Origin: Paraburkholderia sabiae
GTDB lineage: Bacteria; Pseudomonadota; Gammaproteobacteria; Burkholderiales; Burkholderiaceae
Direction of reading: 5' to 3'
Assembly: GCF_030412785.1 (NCBI RefSeq)
Contig: NZ_CP125295.1
Location: forward strand, 1,426,001 to 1,490,000
Length of the DNA: 64,000 nt
The position numbers were made by a program, and so were the translations under genes. Below, piece after piece: positions 18,761-28,621 of this stretch; position 1 is the stretch's first letter; every line of letters begins with the position of its first letter. Below the pieces are notes generated by a model. It was not told the DNA's origin. It saw only the letters and a program-made list of their open reading frames with translations, and made no database searches.

Positions 18761-21166
18761 ATGACTAATGCAGTTAACGTTGCTAAGGATCAGGCGTATG
18801 TAGTTCCATTCGAGCAGTTGCGAATGACCGACGTGGAAATCGTCGGCGGCAAGAATGCGTCGCTCGGCGAGATGATCAGTCAGCTCGCCGAAGCCGGCGT
18901 GCGCGTGCCGACGGGTTTTGCCACGACGGCGCTCGCATTCCGCGACTTCCTGCATCACAACAACCTGACCGAACGCATCGCCCAACGCCTCGAGACGCTC
19001 GACGTCGACGACGTGAAGGCGCTCGCCGCTGCAGGCAAGGAAATCCGTCAATGGATCGTCGACGCCCCGATGCAGTCGCGTCTCGAGCAGGAAATCCGCG
19101 CTGCATTCGAAACCCTCTCGAAGAGCTCGCCTGAAGAGCTGTCGTTCGCCGTCCGTTCGTCGGCCACGGCGGAAGACCTGCCCGACGCATCGTTCGCCGG
19201 TCAGCAGGAAAGCTATCTGAACGTCGTCGGCATCGAAGATGTGCTCGATCGCATGAAGCACGTGTTCGCGTCGCTGTACAACGACCGCGCCATTTCCTAT
19301 CGCGTCCACAAGGGCTTCACGCATGCTGAAGTCGCGTTGTCGGCGGGCGTTCAGCGCATGGTGCGCTCGGACGTCGGCGCAGCGGGCGTGATGTTCACGC
19401 TCGACACGGAATCGGGCTTCAAGGACGCCGTCTTCATCACGTCGAGCTATGGCCTCGGTGAAACCGTCGTGCAAGGCGCGGTGAATCCGGACGAGTTCTA
19501 CGTCTTCAAGACGACGCTCGCGCAGAACAAATACCCGATCATCCGTCGCTCGATCGGCTCGAAGCTCATCAAGATGGAATTCACGAAGGCGGGCGAAGAA
19601 GGCCGCGTGAAGACCGTCGACGTGCCGCACGAGCAGCGCAACCGCTTCTCGATCACCGACGAAGACGTGATCGAGCTCGCGAAGTACGCCGTTATCATCG
19701 AAAAGCACTACCAGCGTCCGATGGACATCGAGTGGGGCAAGGACGGCCGCGACGGCAAGATCTTCATCCTGCAGGCTCGCCCCGAAACGGTGAAGAGCCA
19801 GGGCGGCAACAAGGCCGAGCAGCGCTTCAAGCTGAAGGGCCAGTCGCAGGTGCTGGCGACGGGCCGCGCAATCGGCCAGAAGATCGGCGCGGGCCCCGTG
19901 CGCGTGATTCACGATCCGTCGGAAATGGAGCGTGTGCAGCCGGGTGACGTGCTGGTCGCGGACATGACCGACCCGAACTGGGAACCGGTGATGAAGCGTG
20001 CAGCGGCCATCGTCACGAACCGTGGCGGCCGTACGTGCCACGCGGCGATCATCGCGCGTGAACTGGGCGTGCCGGCAGTCGTGGGCTGCGGCGACGCGAC
20101 GGACGTGCTGAAGGACGGCGCGCTCGTCACCGTGTCGTGCGCGGAAGGCGACGAAGGCAAGATCTACGACGGTCTGCTCGAAACGGAAGTGACGGAAGTT
20201 CAGCGCGGCGAACTGCCGGAGATTCCCGTCAAGATCATGATGAACGTCGGCAATCCGCAACTCGCCTTCGACTTCGCGCAACTGCCGAACAAGGGCGTGG
20301 GTCTTGCGCGTCTGGAATTCATCATCAACAACAACATCGGCGTGCACCCGAAGGCGATTCTCGAGTACCCGAACGTCGATCAGGACCTGAAGAAGGCGGT
20401 GGAAAGCGTCGCGCGCGGTCACGCGTCGCCGCGTGCGTTCTACGTCGACAAGCTGACGGAAGGCATCGCCACGATCGGCGCGGCGTTCTATCCGAAGCCC
20501 GTGATCGTGCGTCTGTCGGACTTCAAGTCGAACGAGTACAAGAAGCTGATCGGCGGTTCGCGCTACGAGCCGGACGAGGAAAACCCGATGCTGGGCTTCC
20601 GCGGCGCGTCGCGTTACATCGCTGAAGATTTCGCGCAGGCGTTCGAAATGGAGTGCATCGCGCTCAAGCGCGTGCGCGAAGAGATGGGCCTCGACAACGT
20701 CGAGATCATGGTGCCGTTCGTGCGTACGCTGAAGCAGGCGGAGCGCGTGGTCGGCCTGCTGGCAAAGTACGGCCTGAAGCGTGGCGAAAACGGCCTGCGC
20801 CTGATCATGATGTGCGAGATTCCGTCGAACGCGATCCTCGCGGAAGAGTTCCTGCAATTCTTCGACGGCTTCTCGATCGGTTCGAACGATCTGACGCAGC
20901 TGACGCTGGGCCTCGACCGCGACTCGGGCATGGAACTGCTCGCCGTCGACTTCGACGAGCGCGATCCCGCCGTTCAGTTCATGCTCAAGCGCGCGATCGA
21001 AACGTGCCTGCGCCTGAACAAGTACGTCGGTATCTGCGGCCAGGGCCCGTCGGATCACCCCGACTTCGCCGAGTGGCTGACGAAGGAAGGCATCGCGTCG
21101 ATCTCGCTGAACCCCGACACGATCATCGATACGTGGCAGGCGCTCGCCAAGGTCACGGCGAAGTAA
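18761..21166 (+). CDS. ppsA: Phosphoenolpyruvate synthase
   Basis: Makes PEP from pyruvate, ATP and water for gluconeogenesis. The 801-aa protein has the N-terminal ATP-grasp domain ([35 protein letters not shown]), the swivelling phosphohistidine domain with [18 protein letters not shown] (His accepts phosphate, the neighbouring Thr is the PpsR target), and the C-terminal PEP-binding TIM barrel ending with [17 protein letters not shown] and a CGQGPSD loop. ATG 18761 is preferred over 18722 because it gives the family N-terminus [11 protein letters not shown]. Confidence 0.97.
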   Translation: MTNAVNVAKDQAYVVPFEQLRMTDVEIVGGKNASLGEMISQLAEAGVRVPTGFATTALAFRDFLHHNNLTERIAQRLETLDVDDVKALAAAGKEIRQWIVDAPMQSRLEQEIRAAFETLSKSSPEELSFAVRSSATAEDLPDASFAGQQESYLNVVGIEDVLDRMKHVFASLYNDRAISYRVHKGFTHAEVALSAGVQRMVRSDVGAAGVMFTLDTESGFKDAVFITSSYGLGETVVQGAVNPDEFYVFKTTLAQNKYPIIRRSIGSKLIKMEFTKAGEEGRVKTVDVPHEQRNRFSITDEDVIELAKYAVIIEKHYQRPMDIEWGKDGRDGKIFILQARPETVKSQGGNKAEQRFKLKGQSQVLATGRAIGQKIGAGPVRVIHDPSEMERVQPGDVLVADMTDPNWEPVMKRAAAIVTNRGGRTCHAAIIARELGVPAVVGCGDATDVLKDGALVTVSCAEGDEGKIYDGLLETEVTEVQRGELPEIPVKIMMNVGNPQLAFDFAQLPNKGVGLARLEFIINNNIGVHPKAILEYPNVDQDLKKAVESVARGHASPRAFYVDKLTEGIATIGAAFYPKPVIVRLSDFKSNEYKKLIGGSRYEPDEENPMLGFRGASRYIAEDFAQAFEMECIALKRVREEMGLDNVEIMVPFVRTLKQAERVVGLLAKYGLKRGENGLRLIMMCEIPSNAILAEEFLQFFDGFSIGSNDLTQLTLGLDRDSGMELLAVDFDERDPAVQFMLKRAIETCLRLNKYVGICGQGPSDHPDFAEWLTKEGIASISLNPDTIIDTWQALAKVTAK

Positions 21167-21250
21167 GCATTGCGCATCGTTTTGCTCATCGATCTGTAGA
21201 GGTACGTAAAACGTGCCTCATCGAACGATAAAACGCTGACGCTTCATGCT

Positions 21251-21283
21251 ATAAACACCCCGGTAGCTCCGGGGTGTTTTGCT
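21251..21283 (+). terminator. Terminator after ppsA
   Basis: AACACCCCGG and CCGGGGTGTT form a near-perfect 10-bp stem around TAGCT, followed by TTTTGCTTT. It overlaps an upstream in-frame extension of nfeD, which argues for the downstream GTG start of that gene. Confidence 0.85.
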
Positions 21284-21297
21284 TTGTGGAGGCGCAA

Positions 21298-21750
21298 GTG
21301 TTGCAAAGTGGACTGTTCTGGTGGATCGGCGCGGGCGTGCTGGTCGTGCTCGAACTGATGCATGGCACGTTCTATCTGCTGATGGTGGCCCTCGGCTTCA
21401 TCGCGGCGGCGCTCGCGAATCTGGCCGGCCTCGATCTCTCGCTGCAACTCGGCATCGCGGCCGCCGTCGCGCTCGCGGCGATACTGCTGTTGCGCAAGTC
21501 TCGCTTCGGGCGCAAGACCCGGACACGTGCCGAGGCCGCACATAATCCCGACGTGAACATCGATATCGGTTCGACGCTGACCGTGTCCGCGTGGCGCGAC
21601 GGGCACGCGCGCACGAACTATCGCGGCGCGTCGTGGGAGGTCGAACTCGCGCCCGGCGAGCCGGAGGACGCGCATCTCTACGAAATCACCGCGCTGCGCG
21701 GCAATTGTCTTGTGGTCGTCGCCAGCCGCCATGCGCCGGCGAGAGCCTGA
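21298..21750 (+). CDS. NfeD-family membrane protein (short form)
   Basis: Short NfeD protein of 150 aa with two or three N-terminal membrane helices (FWWIGAGVLVVLELMHGTFYLLMVALGFIAAAL and a second hydrophobic stretch) followed by a C-terminal OB-fold-like domain (about residues 90-145). NfeD proteins partner with stomatin-like SPFH proteins, and exactly such a gene follows. The GTG at 21298 is preceded by GGAGG with five-base spacing, so I use it instead of the longer frame at 21274 that runs through the terminator stem. Confidence 0.85.
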   Translation: MLQSGLFWWIGAGVLVVLELMHGTFYLLMVALGFIAAALANLAGLDLSLQLGIAAAVALAAILLLRKSRFGRKTRTRAEAAHNPDVNIDIGSTLTVSAWRDGHARTNYRGASWEVELAPGEPEDAHLYEITALRGNCLVVVASRHAPARA

Positions 21751-21840
21751 GTGGTCTGAACGTATTCACGCGTCGCCAGGACGCGATCTGAGCGCATCTG
21801 AACGCGCACAACAATTCAAAAACAGATTGGGGGTGCAGGA

Positions 21841-22770
21841 ATGGAATCGTCGAGCATCGTTGGACTCGTCTTATTGATCGTCGTGATCGTGGTGGCCGCG
21901 CAGACGATCAAGATCGTGCCGCAGCAGCATGCGTGGGTGATGGAGCGGCTCGGGCGCTATCACGCGACGCTCACGCCGGGTCTGAATTTCGTGCTGCCGT
22001 TTATCGATCGGATCGCTTACAAGCATGTGCTCAAGGAGATTCCGCTCGACGTGCCGAGCCAGGTTTGCATCACGCGCGACAACACGCAATTGCAGGTGGA
22101 CGGCGTGCTGTACTTTCAGGTCACCGATCCGATGAAGGCTTCCTACGGTTCGAGCAATTTCGTGTTTGCGATCACGCAGTTGTCGCAGACGACGCTGCGT
22201 TCGGTGATCGGCAAACTCGAACTCGACAAGACTTTCGAGGAGCGCGACTTCATCAACCACTCGATCGTGTCGGCGCTCGACGAAGCGGCGTCGAACTGGG
22301 GTGTGAAGGTGTTGCGCTACGAGATCAAGGATCTGACGCCGCCGAAGGAGATTCTTCACGCGATGCAGGCGCAGATTACGGCCGAGCGCGAGAAGCGCGC
22401 GCTGATCGCGGCGTCGGAAGGACGCAAGCAGGAGCAGATCAATATCGCGTCGGGCGGACGCGAGGCGGCGATCCAGAAGTCAGAGGGCGAACGGCAGGCC
22501 GCGATCAATCAGGCGCAAGGGCAGGCGGCTGCGATTCTTGCTGTTGCAGAGGCGAATTCTCAGGCGATTCAGAAGATCGCTGCCGCGATTCAGTCTACGG
22601 GTGGGATGGAGGCTGTGAATCTTAAGGTTGCCGAACAATATGTCGGCGCGTTTGCGAATCTGGCGAAGCAGGGGAATACGTTGATCGTGCCCGGAAATAT
22701 GGCCGACATGAGTTCCATGATTTCTGCTGCGCTGGCTATTGTTAAGTCTGGCGGTAAGGCTTCGGTTTAA
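21841..22770 (+). CDS. Stomatin/SPFH-domain membrane protein (QmcA-like)
   Basis: Membrane-anchored SPFH/band-7 protein expected to oligomerise in the inner membrane and form a functional unit with the NfeD protein encoded 90 bp upstream. The 309-aa product has one N-terminal membrane helix (residues 5-20), the SPFH domain (PQQHAWVMERLGRYHATLTPGLNFVLP onward), a long coiled region rich in E, K, Q and A (about residues 175-240), and a hydrophobic C-terminal segment. In E. coli QmcA is linked to FtsH; a similar role here is inference. Confidence 0.9.
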   Translation: MESSSIVGLVLLIVVIVVAAQTIKIVPQQHAWVMERLGRYHATLTPGLNFVLPFIDRIAYKHVLKEIPLDVPSQVCITRDNTQLQVDGVLYFQVTDPMKASYGSSNFVFAITQLSQTTLRSVIGKLELDKTFEERDFINHSIVSALDEAASNWGVKVLRYEIKDLTPPKEILHAMQAQITAEREKRALIAASEGRKQEQINIASGGREAAIQKSEGERQAAINQAQGQAAAILAVAEANSQAIQKIAAAIQSTGGMEAVNLKVAEQYVGAFANLAKQGNTLIVPGNMADMSSMISAALAIVKSGGKASV

Positions 22771-22820
22771 CCGTTTGTTTTGCTTTTGTTGGCATCCGCG
22801 AATTCGTACCTGTACTTCAG

Positions 22821-23286
22821 GCGTCGCCCCTGTGCGGGGCGGCACCTACTTTTCTTTGCAGCGGCAAAGAAAAGTAGGCAAAAGAAAGCCGCTTTTGAAC
22901 CTCCGGTGCCCGCCAGGGCAGCGCCGCGGCATGCCGTAGTTGAGCTATCGCGCAGCAACGTCCGCACGCTGTAGAAAGCCCGCAGTCAATCGCGCCCGGC
23001 GCGAAAACCCCGCGCACAGTCTGGAGCACATACCGCCGCAATCAACTGACGGCAAATGCAAAAAAACGTGCTGACCGAATGTGCTCCAAGTGGATGTCAT
23101 TTTTCGCGCCGCGCGCGGTTGACTGCGGGCTTTCTACGGAGTGTTGGCGTCGCTGCGCGACAGCTCAAAGAACGTGTGCTGTAGCGTTATTCTGGCGGGC
23201 ACCGGAGGTTTGAAGCGGCTTTCTTTTGCCTACTTTTCTTTGCCGCGGCAAAGAAAAGTAGGTGCCGCCCCGCACAGGGGCGACGC
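22821..23286. repeat. 466-bp imperfect long inverted repeat with internal palindromes
   Basis: Two arms of about 215 bp (22821-23035 and 23073-23286) face each other across a short centre. The outer 90 bp of the arms are nearly identical; the inner parts share blocks such as GTAGAAAGCCCGCAGTCAA with divergence between. Each arm contains a palindrome with 15-bp halves, CCTACTTTTCTTTGC and its complement (22845-22878; 23229-23262, where the whole 34 bases are perfect). No protein-like frame is present. Similar blocks recur in many Burkholderia-group genomes to my recollection, suggesting a dispersed intergenic repeat family. Confidence 0.85.
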
Positions 23287-23318
23287 TAGCAAACCGACAC
23301 GAAACCGCGGATGCCAGC

Positions 23319-23372
23319 CAAAAGCAAAAATCAAAAATCAAAAAGCAAAAAGCAAAAAGCAAAAAGCAAAAT
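23319..23372 (+). repeat. Heptanucleotide tandem repeat (CAAAAAG/T)n
   Basis: Six perfect 7-base units (two CAAAAAT then four CAAAAAG, 23325-23366) are flanked by one shorter unit on each side. It lies 33 bp past the smpB stop, in non-coding DNA. Slipped-strand length variation is likely. Confidence 0.9.
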
Positions 23373-23404
23373 CGCGACTAGCGTCGCAGACAAAACCAAA
23401 AACC

Positions 23405-23851
23405 TTACGTCGGCGTCCTCATCAGCCGCGCCTTCTCCCTCTCCCAATCCCGCTTCTTCTCAGTCTCGCGCTTGTCGTGCAGCTTTTTCCCCTTGGCAAG
23501 CCCAATCTCACACTTCACGCGCCCATTCTTGTAATGGAAATTCAGCGGCACGAGCGTGTACCCACGCTGCTCGACCTTACCGATCAGCTTGCTGATCTCT
23601 TCAGCGTGCAAAAGCAGCTTGCGCGTGCGCACAGGGTCCAGATTGGCGAACTTCGATGCCTCGGGCAGCGGACTGATATGCGTGCCGATCAAAAACAGCT
23701 CCGCGTTCTTGATCACGACGTAGCCTTCCTTGATCTGCCCGCGGCCGGCACGAAGCGCCTTGACTTCCCAGCCCTCCAGCACGAGCCCCGCCTCGTAACG
23801 CTCCTCGACCGAATAATCGAAGAACGCTTTTCTGTTGTCGATGATGCTCAT
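23405..23851 (-). CDS. smpB: SsrA (tmRNA)-binding protein
   Basis: Binds tmRNA and brings it to stalled ribosomes for trans-translation. The 148-aa protein begins [25 protein letters not shown] and shows the conserved core [20 protein letters not shown] and LLLHAEEI, with the basic C-terminal tail [22 protein letters not shown] that reaches the decoding centre. Start, length and tail are all standard. The tmRNA gene itself is not in this window. Confidence 0.97.
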   Translation of the reverse strand: MSIIDNRKAFFDYSVEERYEAGLVLEGWEVKALRAGRGQIKEGYVVIKNAELFLIGTHISPLPEASKFANLDPVRTRKLLLHAEEISKLIGKVEQRGYTLVPLNFHYKNGRVKCEIGLAKGKKLHDKRETEKKRDWEREKARLMRTPT

Positions 23852-23982
23852 GAATGGAAACCGGCCAACTCGTTTAAAATCACGATTTTAGCAAAGCGGG
23901 CCGCCGAAAACCCGCCGCGATGTCATTCAGGTGTCACGCGTTCGCTATTTCCTAATCACCGTTGCCACGCGCTGTTCAATTT

Positions 23983-24420
23983 ATGGCAGATGTCCAGAAA
24001 ACCGTGTTGATACGCCATTCGGCGGAACAGATGTTCGACCTCGTCACCGATGTCGCCGACTACCCCAATTTTCTTCCGTGGTGCGGCGGCGTCGAGATCC
24101 GTCGCCAGGAGGAAAACCTGATGGAAGCGAAGATCGACATCAACTTCAAGGGCATCAAGCAGCACTTCGCGACCCACAACACGCAGGAACGGCCGACGCG
24201 CATCGACATGAACTTCGCCGACGGTCCGTTCAAGAAATTCACCGGCTACTGGCGCTTCACGCCGCTGCGCGCGGACGCGTGCAAGATCGAGTTCGCGCTG
24301 CACTACGAGTTCTCGAACATCCTGATCGAGAAGATTATCGGGCCGGTGTTCAGCCACATCGCGAACACCTTCGTCGAATCCTTCGTGAAGCGCGCCGACC
24401 AGCGCTACGGCAAGGCATGA
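23983..24420 (+). CDS. ratA: RatA/COQ10-type START-domain protein
   Basis: Member of the polyketide cyclase/COQ10 START family. The 145-aa product begins MADVQKTVLIRHSAEQMFDLVTDVADYPNFLPWCGGVEI, which is characteristic. The E. coli homologue RatA has been reported to block 70S ribosome formation, while the mitochondrial relative binds coenzyme Q; which applies here cannot be told. It overlaps the rnfH-like gene by four bases, and sits opposite smpB, the usual neighbourhood. Confidence 0.9.
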   Translation: MADVQKTVLIRHSAEQMFDLVTDVADYPNFLPWCGGVEIRRQEENLMEAKIDINFKGIKQHFATHNTQERPTRIDMNFADGPFKKFTGYWRFTPLRADACKIEFALHYEFSNILIEKIIGPVFSHIANTFVESFVKRADQRYGKA

Positions 24421-24749
24421 GCGGCAATCTGACCATCGAAGTCTGCTACGCGCTGCCGCGCGAACAGACGCTGATCGAGCTGCAACTGCCGCAAGGGGCG
24501 ACGCTGCGCGAGGCCATCGACGCGAGCGGCGTGCTCGCGCGACATCCCGAGATTGATCTGACGAAGCAGAAAACGGGCGTGTTCGGCAAGTTGAAGCCGC
24601 TCGATACGGTGCTCGCCGACCGCGATCGCGTCGAAATCCACCGGCCGCTGATCGTCGATCCGAAGCTCGCGCGGCAGCGACGCGTCGAAAAGTCGCGTCA
24701 GGAAGGATCGGTCGAAGGGCGCAAGTGGTTGCCCAAGGATTCGCGCTGA
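24417..24749 (+). CDS. RnfH-family ubiquitin-like protein
   Basis: Small beta-grasp protein of 110 aa (UPF0125/RnfH) beginning MSGNLTIEVCYALPREQTLIEL, with the conserved KTGVFGKLKPLDTVLADRDRVEIHRPLIVDPK region. Its biochemical role is unsettled; it commonly pairs with ratA as a toxin-antitoxin-like or housekeeping couple. ATG 24417 overlaps the ratA stop (ATGA), so the two are co-translated. The longer frame beginning at 23931 is a shadow of ratA. Confidence 0.9.
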   Translation: MSGNLTIEVCYALPREQTLIELQLPQGATLREAIDASGVLARHPEIDLTKQKTGVFGKLKPLDTVLADRDRVEIHRPLIVDPKLARQRRVEKSRQEGSVEGRKWLPKDSR

Positions 24750-24778
24750 CGTCACGCCGAAGCGCAGTATCGAACGAC

Positions 24779-24815
24779 AAACGGCGCACCGTATCACGCG
24801 GTGCGCCGTTTTCTT
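24779..24815. terminator. Bidirectional terminator between rnfH-like gene and EamA gene
   Basis: ACGGCGCACCG (24781-24791) pairs perfectly with CGGTGCGCCGT (24799-24809), loop TATCACG, followed by TTTCTTTT. It ends both convergent transcripts. Confidence 0.9.
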
Positions 24816-24843
24816 TTGCCACACGAATTGCCGCAGCGAAGGC

Positions 24844-25818
24844 TCAGTGCACGGCCGCCTGCGCCTTTTCTTCGAGCGTCGAGCGGTCGGAATCGTCGTC
24901 GGCGTGCTGACGCACCGACCAGCTGACGCCCGCCACCAGCAGTACGATCGCCGCCAGTTCGAGCGGACGCGGCATCCGGTGATCGTAGATGAACGCGTAG
25001 AGCAGCGCGAACAGCGTCTCGAAGACGATCAACTGGCCCGACAGCGTCAGCGGCAGGCGCTTCGATGCCGCGTTCCACAAGCCGTTGCCGAGCCACGACG
25101 CGCCGATCGCGAGCCCCAGGTTCAGCATCCAGAACAGATGCCAGCGAGTATCGACATGCGACGTGTCGACGGCCGACGACGGCAGCACGGCAACCGCGAG
25201 CCACAGCAGCGCACCGAGCAGCCCCGTCACGACGCCCCACAGCACCGACCACTCATTGCCGCTGAAATGCGTGTGACGCTGCAGATAGCGGGCGTTTTCG
25301 ACGGCGAACCACGTCCAGCAGGCGAGCGCGCCAACGGCGCAGGCGAGTCCCATCAATTTGGTCGCGATCGTGCCGGACGCTTCGCCCGCCGTGCCGAACA
25401 CGTCGACATTGATGCACGCGATGCCCGCGATGACGAGCGCGAGCGGCCACACGAGCCGCGCGAGCGGCACGGCGCCGTGATCGCGCCGCCCGAGCAGCGT
25501 CACCGTGACGGGCAGCACGCCGACAATCAACGACGACGGCGCGATGCCGACCAGATGCACGGCGCCCGTCAGCAGCAGGTAATAGAGCAGGTTGCCCGCG
25601 AGCGCGAGCTTGACGAGCGCATTCAGGTCTTCGCGGGTGAGTCGCCGAAGCAGCGAGCGCGCCGAGGGCAGCGCGGCGACAATCGACACGACGCCGTACA
25701 TCACATAGCGGCCGGCGCTCAGCAGCACGGGCGAAAAATCGGGCAACAGCCGTGGCACCAGAAACACCATGCCCCATAACGCTCCCGCCAACATCCCGTA
25801 CACCACGCCGCGCTGCAT
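24844..25818 (-). CDS. EamA/DMT-superfamily transporter
   Basis: Ten-helix inner membrane transporter of 324 aa made of two EamA repeats, beginning MQRGVVYGMLAGALWGMVFLVPRLLP. Substrates of this superfamily range from amino acids to drugs and cannot be assigned. The frame extends upstream to 26028, but ATG 25818 is preceded by a GGGGCAAGG ribosome-binding stretch and gives a normal family N-terminus. The C-terminus is polar and acidic (HADDDSDRSTLEEKAQ). Confidence 0.85.
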   Translation of the reverse strand: MQRGVVYGMLAGALWGMVFLVPRLLPDFSPVLLSAGRYVMYGVVSIVAALPSARSLLRRLTREDLNALVKLALAGNLLYYLLLTGAVHLVGIAPSSLIVGVLPVTVTLLGRRDHGAVPLARLVWPLALVIAGIACINVDVFGTAGEASGTIATKLMGLACAVGALACWTWFAVENARYLQRHTHFSGNEWSVLWGVVTGLLGALLWLAVAVLPSSAVDTSHVDTRWHLFWMLNLGLAIGASWLGNGLWNAASKRLPLTLSGQLIVFETLFALLYAFIYDHRMPRPLELAAIVLLVAGVSWSVRQHADDDSDRSTLEEKAQAAVH

Positions 25819-26059
25819 TGCCTTGCCCCGATCGAAAACTGAAAGTGCGCGAAGCATAGCCCGGCGGACACATGCGCGTCTTGTTCGATTCTGCACTTCG
25901 GCTCGCTTCGTTCTATGCTGGAAAGCGTTCCCTGGACACGCAAATGTTCGAACGGCCAAACGAAACCGGTTCGAACCCGAGCCGAACGCAGAAGCGAAAT
26001 CGGACGATCGTTCGACGTGAAAAAACATTGAAGAATTTCGCTAACTGACTGTTCGCGCA

Positions 26060-26088
26060 GTGAAAACCGGGGAGGTATCGCGTATAAT
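26060..26088 (+). promoter_or_regulatory. Promoter of guaB
   Basis: A perfect TATAAT (26083-26088) lies 17 bases after GTGAAA (26060-26065, 4 of 6 matches to the -35 consensus), 27 bases before the guaB ATG. Confidence 0.6.
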
Positions 26089-26114
26089 TCGCTTTTGCGC
26101 CTATAGGATTTGCC

Positions 26115-27575
26115 ATGCGTCTGATCCAAAAAGCACTCACGTTCGATGACGTGCTCCTCGTCCCGGCCTTCTCCGACGTTCTGCCGCGCGACACCAGCCT
26201 CAAAACCCGGCTGACCCGCAACATCTCCCTCAATATGCCGCTCGTGTCCGCCGCCATGGACACCGTCACCGAAGCTCGCCTCGCTATCGCGATGGCGCAG
26301 ATGGGCGGCGTGGGCATCATCCACAAGAATCTGACGCCGGCCGAACAGGCTCGCGAAGTTGCGAAGGTCAAGCGCTTTGAATCGGGCGTCGTGCGCGATC
26401 CGATTACCGTCCCGCCGCAAATGAAGGTGAGCGACGTGATCGCCCTGTCGCGCCAGCATGGCATTTCGGGCTTCCCGGTCGTCGAAGGCGCACAGCTGAT
26501 CGGCATCGTCACGAACCGCGACCTGCGTTTCGAAACGCGTCTGGACGAGCCGGTTCGCACGATCATGACGCCGCGCGAGCGCCTCGTCACCGTCAAGGAA
26601 GGCACGCCGCTCGCCGAAGCGAAGGCGCTGATGCACAGCCACCGCCTCGAGCGCGTGCTGGTCGTCAACGACGCGTTCGAACTGCGCGGCCTGATGACGG
26701 TAAAGGACATCACGAAGCAGACGGAACACCCGGACGCCTGTAAGGACGAACACGGCAAGCTGCGCGCAGGTGCGGCCGTCGGCGTCGGCGCGGACAACGA
26801 AGAGCGCGTGTCGCTGCTGGTGCAGGCGGGCGTCGACGTGATCGTCGTCGATACGGCGCACGGCCACAGCAAGGGCGTGCTGGAGCGCGTCCAGTGGGTC
26901 AAGAAGAACTTCCCGCACGTCGAGGTGATCGGCGGCAATATCGCGACGGCCGACGCAGCCAAGGCGCTCGTCGAGTACGGCGCGGATGGCGTGAAGGTCG
27001 GTATCGGCCCCGGTTCGATCTGCACGACGCGTATCGTCGCGGGCGTGGGCGTGCCGCAAATCTCGGCGATCGCTAACGTGTCGGCGGCGCTCAAAGGCAC
27101 GGGCGTTCCCGTCATCGCGGACGGCGGCGTGCGCTTCTCGGGCGACGTCAGCAAGGCACTGGCCGCGGGCGCGAACGCCGTGATGATGGGCAGCATGTTC
27201 GCCGGCACGGAAGAAGCACCGGGCGACGTGTTCCTGTATCAGGGCCGCCAGTACAAGTCGTACCGCGGCATGGGTTCCGTCGGCGCGATGAAGGACGGCG
27301 CGGCTGACCGCTACTTCCAGGACAACTCCGCGAACATCGACAAGCTCGTGCCGGAAGGCATCGAAGGCCGCGTCGCATACAAGGGTTCGGTTGGCGCGAT
27401 CCTGTTCCAGCTGATCGGCGGCGTGCGCGCGTCGATGGGCTACTGCGGCTGCCGTACGATCGACGAAATGCACGAGAAGGCCGCGTTCGTCGAAATCACG
27501 GCAGCGGGCATGCGCGAATCGCACGTGCACGATGTGCAGATCACGAAGGAAGCGCCCAACTATCACGTGGACTAA
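26115..27575 (+). CDS. guaB: IMP dehydrogenase
   Basis: NAD-dependent oxidation of IMP to XMP, the rate-limiting step toward GMP. The 486-aa protein has the TIM-barrel N-terminus [17 protein letters not shown], two CBS domains inserted at about residues 95-205 (regulatory nucleotide sites), the catalytic-cysteine loop [11 protein letters not shown], and the mobile flap [10 protein letters not shown]. It precedes guaA with one membrane-protein gene between. Confidence 0.97.
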   Translation: MRLIQKALTFDDVLLVPAFSDVLPRDTSLKTRLTRNISLNMPLVSAAMDTVTEARLAIAMAQMGGVGIIHKNLTPAEQAREVAKVKRFESGVVRDPITVPPQMKVSDVIALSRQHGISGFPVVEGAQLIGIVTNRDLRFETRLDEPVRTIMTPRERLVTVKEGTPLAEAKALMHSHRLERVLVVNDAFELRGLMTVKDITKQTEHPDACKDEHGKLRAGAAVGVGADNEERVSLLVQAGVDVIVVDTAHGHSKGVLERVQWVKKNFPHVEVIGGNIATADAAKALVEYGADGVKVGIGPGSICTTRIVAGVGVPQISAIANVSAALKGTGVPVIADGGVRFSGDVSKALAAGANAVMMGSMFAGTEEAPGDVFLYQGRQYKSYRGMGSVGAMKDGAADRYFQDNSANIDKLVPEGIEGRVAYKGSVGAILFQLIGGVRASMGYCGCRTIDEMHEKAAFVEITAAGMRESHVHDVQITKEAPNYHVD

Positions 27576-27581
27576 TCGCCG

Positions 27582-28409
27582 ATGAAGCCGCTGCTGCGTG
27601 CCGTACTGATCATCGATGCCTTGTTGTTGCTGGCGTTCGGGCTGCTGTTCCTGCTCACGCCGTGGAAATCGCTGTACGACGCGCTGCAGCTGGTGCAGAC
27701 GGAGCCTGTGCTGGTTGGCCAGGGCTTCGGCATCGCGCTGATCGGCCTCGCGTGGCTGGCGCTGCATGCGTCGATCGACGGCGCGTTGACAGCGACGACG
27801 GCCAAGGTCGTCGGCCATGTGAACTGGCTGACGGGCGTGCTGATGCTGGTCTGGCTCGTTGGCCTGCATACGCCGCAGTTGACGGGTTTCGGTCAACTGG
27901 TGGCGGTGCTGACGGGTGTGGTGCTGCTCGTGATCGGTCTGGGTGGCGTGAGGCTTGCGAGCGCCGTGAAGCGGCGCGAGCGGCTGGCGGGAACGGCTGC
28001 TGCCGAACGTGCTGACCGCGTCGCGACGCGCGATGCCGAGAACGAAGCACGCAAGGCCGAGCGCGAGCGTAACGCGGCGCGTCCTGGCGTCGTTTATCCG
28101 GCAGCAGGGACGCACGTCGAGCCCTCGCTCGGCGTCACGCCGACGATGAGTGGCGCAGCGCCTGTTAGCCCTGCGACGGGCCATCCCGTCGAGCCGGGCC
28201 TGACGGCCGCGGCGCCCCGCACGATGATGCCCGAGGCGGCCGCTGCCGCACGCGAAGACGCGCTGGCGCATGAGCGCCGGGCCGACGCCCACGAAGACGC
28301 CGCCGCGCGCGAACGTGCCGCGGCCGAGCGTAGCGAAGCCGACGCCCGCGCAGCGGAGACGAAATCGGGCGCGCCGTCCGGCACGCCCCGGCCGCCGTTT
28401 CATGGCTGA
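27582..28409 (+). CDS. Membrane protein with charged C-terminal domain, unknown function
   Basis: The 275-aa product has four hydrophobic helices in residues 1-130 (LLRAVLIIDALLLLAFGLLF and others) and a low-complexity tail rich in A, E and R (residues 130-275), including a helical stretch REDALAHERRADAHEDAAARER. I do not recognise a functional family. It starts six bases after guaB and precedes guaA by 212 bp, so it is probably co-transcribed with purine genes. The tail may be a coiled coil or periplasmic/cytoplasmic linker. Confidence 0.75.
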   Translation: MKPLLRAVLIIDALLLLAFGLLFLLTPWKSLYDALQLVQTEPVLVGQGFGIALIGLAWLALHASIDGALTATTAKVVGHVNWLTGVLMLVWLVGLHTPQLTGFGQLVAVLTGVVLLVIGLGGVRLASAVKRRERLAGTAAAERADRVATRDAENEARKAERERNAARPGVVYPAAGTHVEPSLGVTPTMSGAAPVSPATGHPVEPGLTAAAPRTMMPEAAAAAREDALAHERRADAHEDAAARERAAAERSEADARAAETKSGAPSGTPRPPFHG

Positions 28410-28621
28410 CTCGCGCGCCTTCACGCCCACTGCCGACACAACTGGAATCCGTCTGCCCGCAGATCTTTCATCGAGCGTTTTGTCGATCGCGGCACGCTGC
28501 GACGCGTCCTTCAGACCGTCGATTCAGCATCAGCCGGTCCGTTTTGAATACAACGCCGTCCTGTCGCGATGCGACAAGCGCGGCTTCCCCTATCCGTTCT
28601 TTTTAGATTCCGTCCGCTGCC

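Noticed and set aside
18749..21058. 769-codon open frame opposite ppsA
   Set aside because: Same shadow pattern; ppsA on the plus strand is unambiguous.
23319..23372. Tandem units considered as a CRISPR array
   Set aside because: Seven-base units with no spacers; simple microsatellite. No CRISPR repeats or cas genes were seen in the window.
25719..28439. 906-codon open frame opposite guaB and neighbours
   Set aside because: Composition is that of an antisense shadow and it crosses several confirmed genes.
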